A stretch of 51,240 bases of DNA from Candidatus Kryptoniota bacterium (GTDB lineage Bacteria > Bacteroidota > Ignavibacteria > Kryptoniales > JAKASW01), in NCBI GenBank assembly GCA_036567965.1, contig DATCTN010000013.1, positions 1 to 51,240 on the forward strand, written 5' to 3'. The position numbers and the translations under genes were made by a program. Under the pieces are notes generated by a model that was not told the origin of the DNA, did no database searches, and worked only from the letters and a program-made list of their open reading frames with translations. This document shows, piece by piece, positions 17,584 through 27,109 of this stretch; position 1 is the first letter of the stretch, and the number at the start of each line of letters is the position of its first letter.

Positions 17584-18663
17584 ATGAAAATTAAATTTTT
17601 ACTCTGTCTTTCAATAGGTTTAATATACGTTGCTTCGTCTTTCGCGCAAGTAAGCGTTTCAAAAACGGGAACAACTGCAGCAACTTTTTTGGAAATTGGC
17701 GTCGGTGCAAACGCCAATGCTATGGGATCTGCTTACGTGACTCGCGCTGCAGATGCAACTTCTATTTACTGGAATCCCGCCGGTATCGCTCAACTTGAAA
17801 ACGCTGATGCGGTTGTGGTTCATGCTAATTGGATTGCTTCTACAAATCTTGATTGGGCAGGACTTGTGCTGCCCTTGGGTGATTTCGGGAATATCGGTTT
17901 CAGTTTTACTTCACTTTCCATGCCTGATGATAAAGTAAGGACGGTTGAACAACCCGAAGGGACGGGAGAATATTTTAGTGCAGGGGATCTTGCTCTCGGA
18001 GTTTCTTACGCAAGAACTTTGACCGACCGTTTTTCAATCGGCTTCAATGGCAAGTACATCCAGGAATCAATCTGGCACATGTCGAGCAGCGCTTTTGCCT
18101 TCGATATCGGAACTTTGTTCAAAACAGATTTATTCGGCGGAATGATAATAGGTGCGTCAATTTCCAACTTTGGTACGCCGATGAAACTATCTGGAATTGA
18201 TACCCGAACTTTTGCTCAGGTTGATCCGTCGATATACGGATCAAATGATCAAATCCCTTACAGCATTGACCTTGATTCGTGGGGTCTCCCCTTGCTGTTC
18301 AGAATCGGAGTATCAACAAACGCAATAAAGACCGATGATTACAGATGGACAATCGCAATCGATGCTCTTCATCCGAATGATAACTATGAGACATTGAATA
18401 TCGGGACCGAATTCGCTTTCAAGGAATTCTTGTTTTTACGTGCAGGTTTCCAATCTCTTTATTTCGTTGATCCAAATACAGGGTCAGCCGATAAGAGTTT
18501 CTTCCGGCAGCCGCTCTATACAGGTCAAGGCGGGTTGTCTTTGGGTATTGGTGTAAACTCCAAGATGCTTTTTAGTACGGATGTCGTTGAGTTCGATTAC
18601 GCGTACAGAAATTTTGGCATTCTCGAAGGGGTCCAATTCTTTTCTGTTGCCATTGAATTCTAA
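17584..18663 (+). CDS. PorV/PorQ-like outer-membrane protein
   Basis: A 359-residue beta-barrel protein with signal peptide (ending SSFAQ). The N-terminus has the FadL/PorV hallmark LEIGVGANANAMGSAYV followed by SIYWNPAGIA. PorV-type proteins shuttle T9SS cargo to its surface attachment complex in studied Bacteroidota. This copy sits with T9SS-tailed proteins, so a locus-dedicated version is likely. Its start is 35 bases after the previous stop, in the same operon as the TonB receptor. Confidence 0.78.
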   Translation: MKIKFLLCLSIGLIYVASSFAQVSVSKTGTTAATFLEIGVGANANAMGSAYVTRAADATSIYWNPAGIAQLENADAVVVHANWIASTNLDWAGLVLPLGDFGNIGFSFTSLSMPDDKVRTVEQPEGTGEYFSAGDLALGVSYARTLTDRFSIGFNGKYIQESIWHMSSSAFAFDIGTLFKTDLFGGMIIGASISNFGTPMKLSGIDTRTFAQVDPSIYGSNDQIPYSIDLDSWGLPLLFRIGVSTNAIKTDDYRWTIAIDALHPNDNYETLNIGTEFAFKEFLFLRAGFQSLYFVDPNTGSADKSFFRQPLYTGQGGLSLGIGVNSKMLFSTDVVEFDYAYRNFGILEGVQFFSVAIEF

Positions 18664-18754
18664 TCACAGAACAAAATTACATACGAGCTCTTACTTGTGA
18701 TCGATTTAGATAAAGCTGAGATAATACTGTTTGAAAATATTGAATTGTAAAGCA

Positions 18755-20308
18755 ATGAAAAGTAATTCCAGGACAAGTTCCGCTTTAATATGCTCCTTGA
18801 TCATTTTGCTTGCTGGTTTTTTTCAGGGCTTCTCATCTGAAAACAAATCCAAAACCAAAGGGATAGATTTTGATACTGCTTATAAATCTCCAATTGGAAA
18901 TACTGTGCTTGCGAAAGTTGGAAATAAAAAAATAACCGTAAGGGAATTTTTATGCGGCTACGAATTCGGTCCGGCATTTGTAAAGAGGGAAAAGGATTCC
19001 AAGCGCCGCTATCTAAATTATATGATAAATGAAAAGCTGCTTGCAATGGAGGGCTACAAAGAAGGATTCGCCGATTCCGCAAGAGTTAAGGACCTTCTCG
19101 ATGCCATCGAAGGTGATTTGGCTTCGATGGAAATGTATAAAGACGACATTCTAAGGAAAGTGACAATACCGGCAGACATGCTTAACAGAGCCACCGAAGA
19201 AAATAAAATTACATACAAATTGAAATGGATTTACGCTCCAACTGCCGACAGCATGGATTTTTATGTCACTGAACTCGGAAATGGGATCTCATTCGATTCG
19301 TTATTTAATCTGCAGTTGAAGGACTCTGTCGTTTACGCAGATCAAAGGTCGCTGGAAGAAACCGAGTTTAAGCTGAGGATGCGCAACTTGGCGATGTTCA
19401 AAGATGTCGCTAAGATGAAAGCCGGAGATATTTCCGAGCCGATTAAAGGACCTGACGGTTGGTACCTTTTCAAGCTCGTAGATGTCTGGAAGAATTTGAT
19501 TACAACACAAACAGAATTTGAAAAAGAAGAGTATGATTCACGTCAGGCTCTAACTATCGATACCGCTGACACCCTTTCTGACGAGTATGTCAGGGCAATG
19601 ATGCTTGAGCATAATCCGGTAATACAAGCAAGGGCCTTTGACATTCTCCGTTCTTACATGGGTAGTTATGTTTTAGCGGAAGATAAATTTAAAGCATGGA
19701 AACTTGACGATAGGATGCAAAGTGAAATTGGGCGTTTCGATTCCGTGAAGTCCCCGGACTTTTCCAAATTGATTCTTGTAACGCTGACTAACGAAAATAT
19801 TTTTCTCGGCGATTTCATAAACTGGTACAAGATGCGTGATGCATACTTGAAATTCGACGAGACCGGATTTAATCCCTTCTCCGCTTCGCTCGAAAAAATG
19901 ATCTGGCAAATGGTAAGAGATCATCTACTTGTTCAGAGGGCTTATTCAAGAGGCTACCAAAATTTGGATATTATAAAACAGCAGGCGGATTGGTGGCAGG
20001 ACAAAATCGTTTATGCGGTTGTCAGAGATGAGATTGAAAAATCCATTGAATGGAACGTCGAATTGCCGGCAGGAAATAAAAATGATCACGTCGACAAAAC
20101 GCAGGAAATGATCGCTAAGCTTTTTAGAAAACTTCAGCAGCTTAAGAAAGATTACAAGATTGAGATAAATACAAAAGTTCTGAATGAAATTCTCGTGAAG
20201 AACAATGATGAACCGAGTGCCATCGATGTTTACACCGTGAGGAAGGGAGGAACTTTTCCGCATCCGGTCTATCCTTCAATCGATTACTCGTGGCAGGATT
20301 GGGAATGA
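18755..20308 (+). CDS. Exported parvulin-like peptidyl-prolyl isomerase (SurA/PrsA type, degenerate)
   Basis: A 517-residue protein. The ATG at 18755 gives a signal peptide (LICSLIILLAGFFQG), whereas the TTG at 18731 does not start one cleanly. The N-terminal part (VLAKVGNKKITVREFLCGY, RRYLNYMINEKLLAMEG) matches the SurA N-domain plan. The rotamase-like part (about 140-250) ends ISEPIKGPDGWYLFKLVD, the typical last strand, but lacks the usual GGDLG segment, so isomerase activity is doubtful. The C-terminal half (FINWYKMRDAYLKF, MVRDHLLVQRAY, RKGGTFPHP) is shared with the paralogue at 25849-27099. It is probably a periplasmic chaperone for the outer-membrane and secreted proteins of this locus. 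The stop overlaps the next start (ATGA). Confidence 0.7.
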   Translation: MKSNSRTSSALICSLIILLAGFFQGFSSENKSKTKGIDFDTAYKSPIGNTVLAKVGNKKITVREFLCGYEFGPAFVKREKDSKRRYLNYMINEKLLAMEGYKEGFADSARVKDLLDAIEGDLASMEMYKDDILRKVTIPADMLNRATEENKITYKLKWIYAPTADSMDFYVTELGNGISFDSLFNLQLKDSVVYADQRSLEETEFKLRMRNLAMFKDVAKMKAGDISEPIKGPDGWYLFKLVDVWKNLITTQTEFEKEEYDSRQALTIDTADTLSDEYVRAMMLEHNPVIQARAFDILRSYMGSYVLAEDKFKAWKLDDRMQSEIGRFDSVKSPDFSKLILVTLTNENIFLGDFINWYKMRDAYLKFDETGFNPFSASLEKMIWQMVRDHLLVQRAYSRGYQNLDIIKQQADWWQDKIVYAVVRDEIEKSIEWNVELPAGNKNDHVDKTQEMIAKLFRKLQQLKKDYKIEINTKVLNEILVKNNDEPSAIDVYTVRKGGTFPHPVYPSIDYSWQDWE

Positions 20309-22812
20309 TCGGATTGAAAACGGAATCGCAATTCAAGGACATCCTCTTTATCATTATTTCCTTAATATATTTCCCGGGTTTAATTCTAGCGCAAACACAA
20401 CTTTCTGGGACGGATAATTTAGCTATGAAATTCGACGGGAAATATGGACAAGTCGAAGTCGGCGGGAACTATGTCGGCGCGGAATTCCACCATAGCCTCC
20501 CGCTTCCATCTCGTATAAGTTTTTATTATCCCGTTGCCAATAGTATTGACCTGAGTACAGATTATTGGAAAAGGGGAGAATCTCACCCGTTCAGTATCGT
20601 GGTGAATGTGGATAAGAGAACTGATACTGTCGGAGTCGAGCCTTGTGTCTATTCATGGACACCCTACCAGGCAATTTTTTTTGAGGATAAAGAAACTTAC
20701 ACTGTCAATTACAGCTATCAATTTTGTGATGACCTACCTTTGATGGTTGTCAGGGTGAAGTTCACGAATCGATCCACGGAGAAAAAGAAATTTAACGTCA
20801 ACGTAAAACTCTCTACCGTTGTTCGCACTTGTCAAACTTACGCTTTCAAAGACACTGCTGAATTTAGATATGCTGATGCTGGTAAAATGTATGTGGCAGA
20901 TTTTAAGTATCGTGATACAGATTCCACATCGGTATTCGTTGTAAACGCCGGCGATGTGCCGACTAAAGTGAAAGGAAATGACGATCTGAAGATAATGGCT
21001 AATCCCCGGGCAAGTTTTAGCTATTCAAAACTTTTGATCCCTTCAGGTAAATTGGAAATTGTTTTGCTCGTCGGCTCATGTAAAACAGACGAAGAAAGAA
21101 GAATGAGAGCGAAGGCATCGGACTACTGGTATAAAAGCGTTGCCAAAAATGAAGATCGCATCCAACGATATGTGTACCATGATACGAGAATATCCATGCC
21201 TGATAAAAACCTCGAGCAAACTGCATACTGGTCGAAAGCGACGCTTGCAACCGACAGGCATTATATTAATGGTTCCATTGTACCGATGCCCTGTCCGGCA
21301 GAATACAACTTTTTCTTTACGCACGATGTGCTTCTGACGGATCTTGGCGCAGTTTTTTACGATGTCCGCCGCGTCAAACACGATCTCCTCTATATAAAAT
21401 CACTGACCCGGGTCGACTCGGTACTTCCTCACGCTTATTATTGGCGTGACGATGGGTTCAAGACTGAATTTGCGTCCGCCGACAACTGGAATCATCTTTG
21501 GTTCATGATTCTCTGCGGAACTTATTTGAAACACAGCGGCGACAATAGAACTCTGGCTGAAATCTATCCTGTCCTCAGAAAAAGTGTCGACATGACACTT
21601 TCTAACATAGGACCCAACAACCTGGTGTATTCAACAAGACCGGATTGGTGGGACATCGGCGACAATTATGGCGCGAGGTCTTATCTGACAGCTTTGATGG
21701 TAAGGGCCTTGCGAGAGTATTCGTTCGTTGCTGAGTCACTCCACAAAGATGCAGCCTTTGCTCTCCACTGTCTGAATATATCCGACTCACTCAAGGTCGA
21801 CCTAGTTGATCGGCTTTGGGATAATCGTACGGGGTACCTGCTCGATACTTATGACACGAATTCGGTAGACATGCATTACTACGCCGGACCACTCGTCGCA
21901 GTAGACTATGATTTGTTGGATGAGAAGAAGGCTGAAACGTTAATGCAAACAGCTCGCCGGGAGTTGGTCGACCCGAATCTCGGTGTTAGAACTGCGATGC
22001 CTCCAGACTTTGATAAGCTTACGAGTCTCTACAAATTCAAGGAAGGGGAAGTGGGCGCGCCATTTGTTTATATCAACGGCGCAGTGTGGCCGCAGACCAC
22101 AGCGTGGTACATACTCGGTCTGATCGAACTTGGCCATGCCGATTCTGCACTCGAGTCGCTCCTAAAATACTTCACTCTCTCCGGCATTGAGCATAGTCCG
22201 CATGGCCAACCATCTTTCTACGAGTATCGCTTTTCCGATCCGAACTCGCCTGACTATGGGAAAATCGACAAGCCGAACTTCCTGTGGGCTGGCGGGTGGT
22301 ACCTGAACTGCCTTTACCACCTGATGGGGATCCATGAAAATGAATGGAACATTTCTTTCAGCCCGAGTGTCCCCGTGAAATTTACTGGTGTCCAATATGA
22401 TCTCGCGTATAAGGGCCAGCTTGCCGGGATCACGCTGAGTGGGTCGGGAAAATTCTTCAAACAAATTATTGTCGACGGCAAATCCTGTCAGTCCGCCATT
22501 TTGACTGGAGATATCAGAAAGGTGAATCTCGAACTTGGAGTGCCCTCTGCTCCGTATGTCGCCGGTGCTTCCTGCATCGTAAATCAAGTGCGCGCTGCCG
22601 GGCACTCGAAGATATTGAACATCCTGGTAGAAGGTGTGGTGGGCCAGAAGTCGAAGATTATAGTTGTGTCACCAACCCCCATTCGAAAAGTAATGTTGGG
22701 CGGGACTGATCGCGGTACTCAGGTCATCAGTGAATCGCTTGACAGCGCTTATCAGGTCACACTTCCTTTCACTTTTGATAAACAGGTCGAGAGTGCATAT
22801 TTTGAGTTTTGA
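20305..22812 (+). CDS. Exported six-hairpin glycosidase, GH94/GH63-like
   Basis: An 835-residue protein starting at the ATG that overlaps the preceding stop by four bases. The signal peptide covers 1-29 (ending LILAQ). A beta-sandwich N-part is followed by an (alpha/alpha)6 barrel. Recognisable stretches are EYNFFFTHDVLLTD, RPDWWDIGDNYGARSY and NGAVWPQTTAWYILG, then FLWAGGWYLNCLYH and a closing beta-domain. The NGAVWP-x3-AW pattern resembles GH94 and related six-hairpin families. As it is exported, hydrolysis in the periplasm or outside fits better than phosphorolysis. Exact family and linkage are unknown. Its neighbours suggest it trims manno-oligosaccharides before ABC uptake. Confidence 0.7.
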   Translation: MIGLKTESQFKDILFIIISLIYFPGLILAQTQLSGTDNLAMKFDGKYGQVEVGGNYVGAEFHHSLPLPSRISFYYPVANSIDLSTDYWKRGESHPFSIVVNVDKRTDTVGVEPCVYSWTPYQAIFFEDKETYTVNYSYQFCDDLPLMVVRVKFTNRSTEKKKFNVNVKLSTVVRTCQTYAFKDTAEFRYADAGKMYVADFKYRDTDSTSVFVVNAGDVPTKVKGNDDLKIMANPRASFSYSKLLIPSGKLEIVLLVGSCKTDEERRMRAKASDYWYKSVAKNEDRIQRYVYHDTRISMPDKNLEQTAYWSKATLATDRHYINGSIVPMPCPAEYNFFFTHDVLLTDLGAVFYDVRRVKHDLLYIKSLTRVDSVLPHAYYWRDDGFKTEFASADNWNHLWFMILCGTYLKHSGDNRTLAEIYPVLRKSVDMTLSNIGPNNLVYSTRPDWWDIGDNYGARSYLTALMVRALREYSFVAESLHKDAAFALHCLNISDSLKVDLVDRLWDNRTGYLLDTYDTNSVDMHYYAGPLVAVDYDLLDEKKAETLMQTARRELVDPNLGVRTAMPPDFDKLTSLYKFKEGEVGAPFVYINGAVWPQTTAWYILGLIELGHADSALESLLKYFTLSGIEHSPHGQPSFYEYRFSDPNSPDYGKIDKPNFLWAGGWYLNCLYHLMGIHENEWNISFSPSVPVKFTGVQYDLAYKGQLAGITLSGSGKFFKQIIVDGKSCQSAILTGDIRKVNLELGVPSAPYVAGASCIVNQVRAAGHSKILNILVEGVVGQKSKIIVVSPTPIRKVMLGGTDRGTQVISESLDSAYQVTLPFTFDKQVESAYFEF

Positions 22813-22845
22813 GCTGCATCGAATCAAACCAAGGGCTATCCGCAT

Positions 22846-24180
22846 TTGATTGAGAGGACTTATCGAATTTGTCCGATTAGTGTACGGCTTGCGGTTCCTG
22901 TCATGTTCCTGTCTGTCCTTCAGTTAAGCTGCGGCAGTACCGGGACAAGGTCGGATGCGAACCCAAACAAAATAGATCTTACGTACTGGGCAGCTCCGAA
23001 TCCTGAAGAGATTGAACTGGCCAATAAACTTGTGGCCGAATGGAACGAGTCTCATCCCGATGTTGTCGTGCACATGCAGCCGCTGCCGGTCAATCTTTCA
23101 AGCGAAGAAGTTTTGATGGCCGCTATTGCTGCGAAGACAACTCCCGACGTTTGCTCGAACATCTGGCCGGGAAGTGTGCCGGAATACGCGAGGGCCGGTG
23201 CACTTGTGAAGCTGAATTCCTTTCCTGATTTTGATTCTCTCGTTTCCGTTCGCGTAGGAAATGAAATCCAGCTCCAATATCAATCGGTCGACGGGAATTT
23301 CTACCAGATTCCGTGGAAAACAAATCCGACTATGATGATTTACAACAAGAAGTTGTTTGAAAAGGCCGGAATAGAGAGTCCTCCACGAACCTATTCGGAA
23401 TTCCTGAGGGATGCACCCAAGTTGACGTACGACGCGAATGGAGACGGGATCATAGATCATTGGATGTGTTATCGTGATGTGAGGCCCTTGTGGTGGCAGC
23501 GTTTTTTCGACTTCTTTGCCTTCTATAAGGCGGCGTGCGGCGGCAAACCTTTCGCGAGAAACGGTGAGGTGGTTGCAGATACTCAGGCGGTGACTGAAGT
23601 ATTTAATTTCTTCAGGACTTGCTTTCAGAAAGGATTTTTCCCCAGGACATATTTTTCATACGATCCTTTCATGGAAGGTGTCGTCGCGTCCGAATTTGTC
23701 GGCCCATGGACGATATCGTACATAAAGAAGAGTTATGGCGGGCGGCTCGATTACGGAGTCGTGCCCATACCCGTCCCTGACGGTCACGTCGGTCCGGTCG
23801 ACACGTATGGGGACCACAAATGCGTTGCCATATTCAGCACTACAAAACATCCTCGCGAGTCGTGGGAATTTCTGAAGTTCATCCTGAGTGACCACGCAGA
23901 CCTTGAATTGATGAGGATCGCAAGTCAGCTTCCCGTTCGGCAGAATATCCTGACATCCAAAGACTTCTCAGGTTTCTTCAAGAGCAATCCTGACATGAAG
24001 ATTTTTGCAGAGGAAGTTCCGTACGCTTTTGAAGTGGACCAGACACCTGACCAGAAAGAGATCTTCGACGCAATTTCGCAAGAGTTCGAAAAATGTTCTG
24101 TTTATAATGTGAGCGATCCCTCACTTGCCGCCTACAACCTGATGCGAAATGTCAACGTGATCCTCAATTGGGACAAATGA
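22846..24180 (+). CDS. Sugar ABC transporter substrate-binding protein
   Basis: A 444-residue MalE/UgpB-type solute-binding protein that catches oligosaccharide in the periplasm. The N-terminus is a signal sequence ending LQLSCGS, probably a lipoprotein anchor although the residue three before Cys is Gln. The family core shows as LTYWAAPNPEEIELANKL, DVCSNIWPG, TNPTMMIYNKKLFEKAGI and GPWTISY. It starts at TTG with a weak ribosome site. The stop overlaps the start of the first permease. No ATPase gene is in the window, so a shared MsmK-like ATPase elsewhere is presumed. Confidence 0.9.
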   Translation: MIERTYRICPISVRLAVPVMFLSVLQLSCGSTGTRSDANPNKIDLTYWAAPNPEEIELANKLVAEWNESHPDVVVHMQPLPVNLSSEEVLMAAIAAKTTPDVCSNIWPGSVPEYARAGALVKLNSFPDFDSLVSVRVGNEIQLQYQSVDGNFYQIPWKTNPTMMIYNKKLFEKAGIESPPRTYSEFLRDAPKLTYDANGDGIIDHWMCYRDVRPLWWQRFFDFFAFYKAACGGKPFARNGEVVADTQAVTEVFNFFRTCFQKGFFPRTYFSYDPFMEGVVASEFVGPWTISYIKKSYGGRLDYGVVPIPVPDGHVGPVDTYGDHKCVAIFSTTKHPRESWEFLKFILSDHADLELMRIASQLPVRQNILTSKDFSGFFKSNPDMKIFAEEVPYAFEVDQTPDQKEIFDAISQEFEKCSVYNVSDPSLAAYNLMRNVNVILNWDK

Positions 24181-25034
24181 TGAGGAAGTCAGGCAAGCTT
24201 GGTTTCGCCCTGTCAGCTCCATACCTGATATACGCTCTCATGTTCGTCATATTCCCGCTCCTGTTTTCGGTGTTCCTGATTTTCCACAGGTGGGATGGTA
24301 TGTCGGCTCCGACATGGATCGGATTGAAAAACCTGGTCAGGCTGGTTAATGATTCGTTGTTCTACCGCTCACTCCTTAATACTCTTCAATTCCTGTTGAT
24401 CCACATCCCGCTGCAAATCTTCTTTGCACTTCTGTTCGCTGTGGCATTGAACTCGGTGAAGCTGCTGAGAGGATTCTTCAGGGCCGTATATTTTATGCCG
24501 GTAGTAGTCTCAGGAGTCGTGGTGACTATTGTGTGGCTGCAACTCTATTCTTACGACAACGGAATACTGAACGGTATCCTCACCTCGATTCACCTCCCTC
24601 GTGTTCCATGGCTCACCAGCACGACGTTCGCGATGCCTTCTATCGCCGTCATGGCGACCTGGAAAAATGTCGGGCTTTACACAATCATGTTCCTCGCGGG
24701 ACTCCAGGGAATTCCCGACGAGTTTTATGAAGCGGCGACAATGGACGGCGCGTCCCAATATCGCAAATTTGTCAGCATAACTATACCACTGCTGGCCCCG
24801 ACAATGACACTTGTCGTCGTGCTCTCAACTATTAACGGGTTTTCCCTCTTTGTCGAGCCGTTCGTTATGACCGGCGGCGGTCCGCTCAATGCAACACTCT
24901 CCTCCGTATTATACGTCTATAACCAGGCTTTCTCATTCGGCCACCTCGGTTACGCTGCCGCGCTCGGTTTCGTCTTTGCTTTGGTAATTCTTCTCTCTAT
25001 ACTCATTCAAAGAAAATTCTTGGGGGCGGAATGA
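24177..25034 (+). CDS. Sugar ABC transporter permease (MalF type)
   Basis: A 285-residue inner-membrane protein with six predicted membrane spans. The cytoplasmic EAA loop (FYEAATMDGASQYRKF, then ITIP) contacts the ATPase. The ATG at 24177 overlaps the preceding stop; a second ATG follows at once and a TTG lies nine bases earlier. It partners the binding protein and the next permease in importing oligosaccharides. Confidence 0.92.
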   Translation: MMRKSGKLGFALSAPYLIYALMFVIFPLLFSVFLIFHRWDGMSAPTWIGLKNLVRLVNDSLFYRSLLNTLQFLLIHIPLQIFFALLFAVALNSVKLLRGFFRAVYFMPVVVSGVVVTIVWLQLYSYDNGILNGILTSIHLPRVPWLTSTTFAMPSIAVMATWKNVGLYTIMFLAGLQGIPDEFYEAATMDGASQYRKFVSITIPLLAPTMTLVVVLSTINGFSLFVEPFVMTGGGPLNATLSSVLYVYNQAFSFGHLGYAAALGFVFALVILLSILIQRKFLGAE

Positions 25035-25852
25035 AAAAGGGAGGATCGAAGGCATTCACTTATATCTTCCTCGTATTTTTCGCCTTAATATTTTTGTATC
25101 CCTTTCTCTGGATGCTATCAGGATCTCTTAAGCCCGATTTTGACGTGATGAACCTCGGGCTTTACTCATCTCACTTTACGTCTTCGAATTATTCACTCGT
25201 GTTTGATAGAATACCTATTCTCAGATCCTTCGTAAACAGCTTGATTGTCGCAACCGCGGTGACGTTCTGTGTCGTTGTGTTCGGTGCCATCGTCGGATAC
25301 GCGCTCGCGAAAGTGAACTGGAAAGGCGCTCGATATCTTATTGTCTTTCTTATCTTTACTATGACGATCCCGTTCCAGCTCACTCTCATTCCTCTTTATA
25401 CTATGATCGTAAAATTCCGTCTGACGGATAACCTCCTCGGATTGATACTTCCGAACATGATGACCGCAGTTTCAATTATAATGTTCAGGCAGTTCTTCCT
25501 GTCGCTTCCCGATTCGCTGATCGAGGCGGCACGGATCGATGGCTGCAGTGAATTGAAGCTGATCTTTAAAATTGTCGTACCCCTTTCGAGACCGGCAGTC
25601 GTGACCGTCGCCATAATTACATTCTTGACGTCGTGGAATGATGTCCTCTGGCCTCTGATCGTAATACGTAACCGGAGCCTTATGACACTTCCGCAGCTAA
25701 TAACGATTTTTGTCCTCGGCGGTGAAGCTGAATCCCATCTCGGCGCTGAACTCGCTGCTTCTACAATGCTCGCCGTCCCGATTCTATTGTTATATTCTTT
25801 CTTCCAACGATATTTCATTCAGAGTTTCGTTTCATCCGGGGTCAAGGGATGA
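25031..25852 (+). CDS. Sugar ABC transporter permease (MalG type)
   Basis: A 273-residue inner-membrane protein with about six spans and the EAA loop (IEAARIDGCSELKLIFKIVV). Its start overlaps the stop of the MalF-type gene (ATGA) and its own stop overlaps the start of the next gene. It forms the transport channel together with the upstream permease. Confidence 0.92.
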   Translation: MKKGGSKAFTYIFLVFFALIFLYPFLWMLSGSLKPDFDVMNLGLYSSHFTSSNYSLVFDRIPILRSFVNSLIVATAVTFCVVVFGAIVGYALAKVNWKGARYLIVFLIFTMTIPFQLTLIPLYTMIVKFRLTDNLLGLILPNMMTAVSIIMFRQFFLSLPDSLIEAARIDGCSELKLIFKIVVPLSRPAVVTVAIITFLTSWNDVLWPLIVIRNRSLMTLPQLITIFVLGGEAESHLGAELAASTMLAVPILLLYSFFQRYFIQSFVSSGVKG

Positions 25853-27099
25853 GTGCTATTGTTCTCTTGATTGCTGCCGTTGCCGGCCTCTCAACTTCCG
25901 GAATTAATGCACCATCAAGTCCCGACTCGATTAGATTTAAATCGATGGACGATCCTGTTCTTGACTCTCTGGTCGTCGTTACAGTTGGGAGTGTCAGGCT
26001 GACCCGGGAAGTTGCCCAACTCGGGTTCGATTCTGTTTACGCAGCAGCTGATTCGTCCGGCGGTTTTCGAAAAGCCACAGACTATTTCCATCTCAAGATG
26101 AATTCGCCCGAAATCCTCAAAATGATGAGCGAAGAAAAGGAAGGGAGTGTCTCTGAACCCGTTAGGGGACCGGACGGCTACTATATTTTTAGGATCGATG
26201 AAACTTCACTTTCACCAATAACAACAGATTACGAGAAGACGAATCTAAGTCAGCAGCTGGAGAATGAAATCAAGCAGCATGAGGCTGACATAGCTTCTGA
26301 TGCTTATGTTGAAGAATTAATGAAGTCGGTGCAGCCGGTTATCAAGCGGAACGCTTTCAACCTGTTATGCGGAAACATTGCATCAGAATATCTGCCGCGC
26401 GATAAGTTCGACGACTGGCACTTGTCACGCCTCCTGATGTCCGAAGCCGGACCCATTCGCGGCGACCAGGTTCGAAATCACAGTTCTGTCCCTTTGATCG
26501 ACTTCAATGGAGGGAACGTTAACCTTGGTGAGTTCTTCGAGTGGTACAACTTGAGAAGCGCGAACTTTAATATTGCCGCCGACACGAGAAATAAAATCAT
26601 GAGTATTGTTGAGAGTTACGTCTGGCGAATGCTCAGAGACAAGCTCCTGGTGAAACAAACCGTCAAGGAAGGTTTGAATAGATCTGAGACCTACAAGAGT
26701 CAGATGAAGAAATGGAACGCGAAATTATCGTACCTGTCGCTTCAGCGGCATTTAAGCGGACTGATGAGGACCGACTCGGAGAGCGTTGCGAGATATTTTC
26801 TCGAGAATTATCCCGACTACGGGAAGAGCGGCGACACCACACTCGATCTCGGCGAGAAATACGATGACGCGAAATGCGATTATGTCGAATTCATGACGAG
26901 GTCGAGTCTCCTTCACACAATTGCATTCGCGCGACAATATGTCAAAGTCAAGGAAATTTACTCGGTAGTTGACAGGCTCGCCCTGCCACCTCAATCCGGG
27001 CACAATCCCGTAGAAGTTCTCTTCTTCAAGACCGGCGGGACTTTCCCTCGTAAAGCTTTTCCTAATATAGATGATGTATGGCAGAAGATAATACCATGA
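25849..27099 (+). CDS. Shortened paralogue of the parvulin-like chaperone
   Basis: A 416-residue exported protein (N-terminal hydrophobic segment about 1-20). It aligns with the protein at 18755-20308 through VSEPVRGPDGYYIFRIDE, YLPRDKFDDWHLSRLL, GEFFEWYNLRSANF, YVWRMLRDKLLVKQT and FKTGGTFPRKAFPNIDD. About 100 residues of the SurA-like N-domain and most of the rotamase domain are missing, so only the closing strand of that domain remains. It therefore probably has chaperone or scaffold duty and no isomerase activity. It is coupled to the MalG-type permease by an ATGA overlap, an unusual partner for a chaperone. Confidence 0.65.
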   Translation: MSAIVLLIAAVAGLSTSGINAPSSPDSIRFKSMDDPVLDSLVVVTVGSVRLTREVAQLGFDSVYAAADSSGGFRKATDYFHLKMNSPEILKMMSEEKEGSVSEPVRGPDGYYIFRIDETSLSPITTDYEKTNLSQQLENEIKQHEADIASDAYVEELMKSVQPVIKRNAFNLLCGNIASEYLPRDKFDDWHLSRLLMSEAGPIRGDQVRNHSSVPLIDFNGGNVNLGEFFEWYNLRSANFNIAADTRNKIMSIVESYVWRMLRDKLLVKQTVKEGLNRSETYKSQMKKWNAKLSYLSLQRHLSGLMRTDSESVARYFLENYPDYGKSGDTTLDLGEKYDDAKCDYVEFMTRSSLLHTIAFARQYVKVKEIYSVVDRLALPPQSGHNPVEVLFFKTGGTFPRKAFPNIDDVWQKIIP

Positions 27100-27109
27100 A
27101 AGGATCGAT

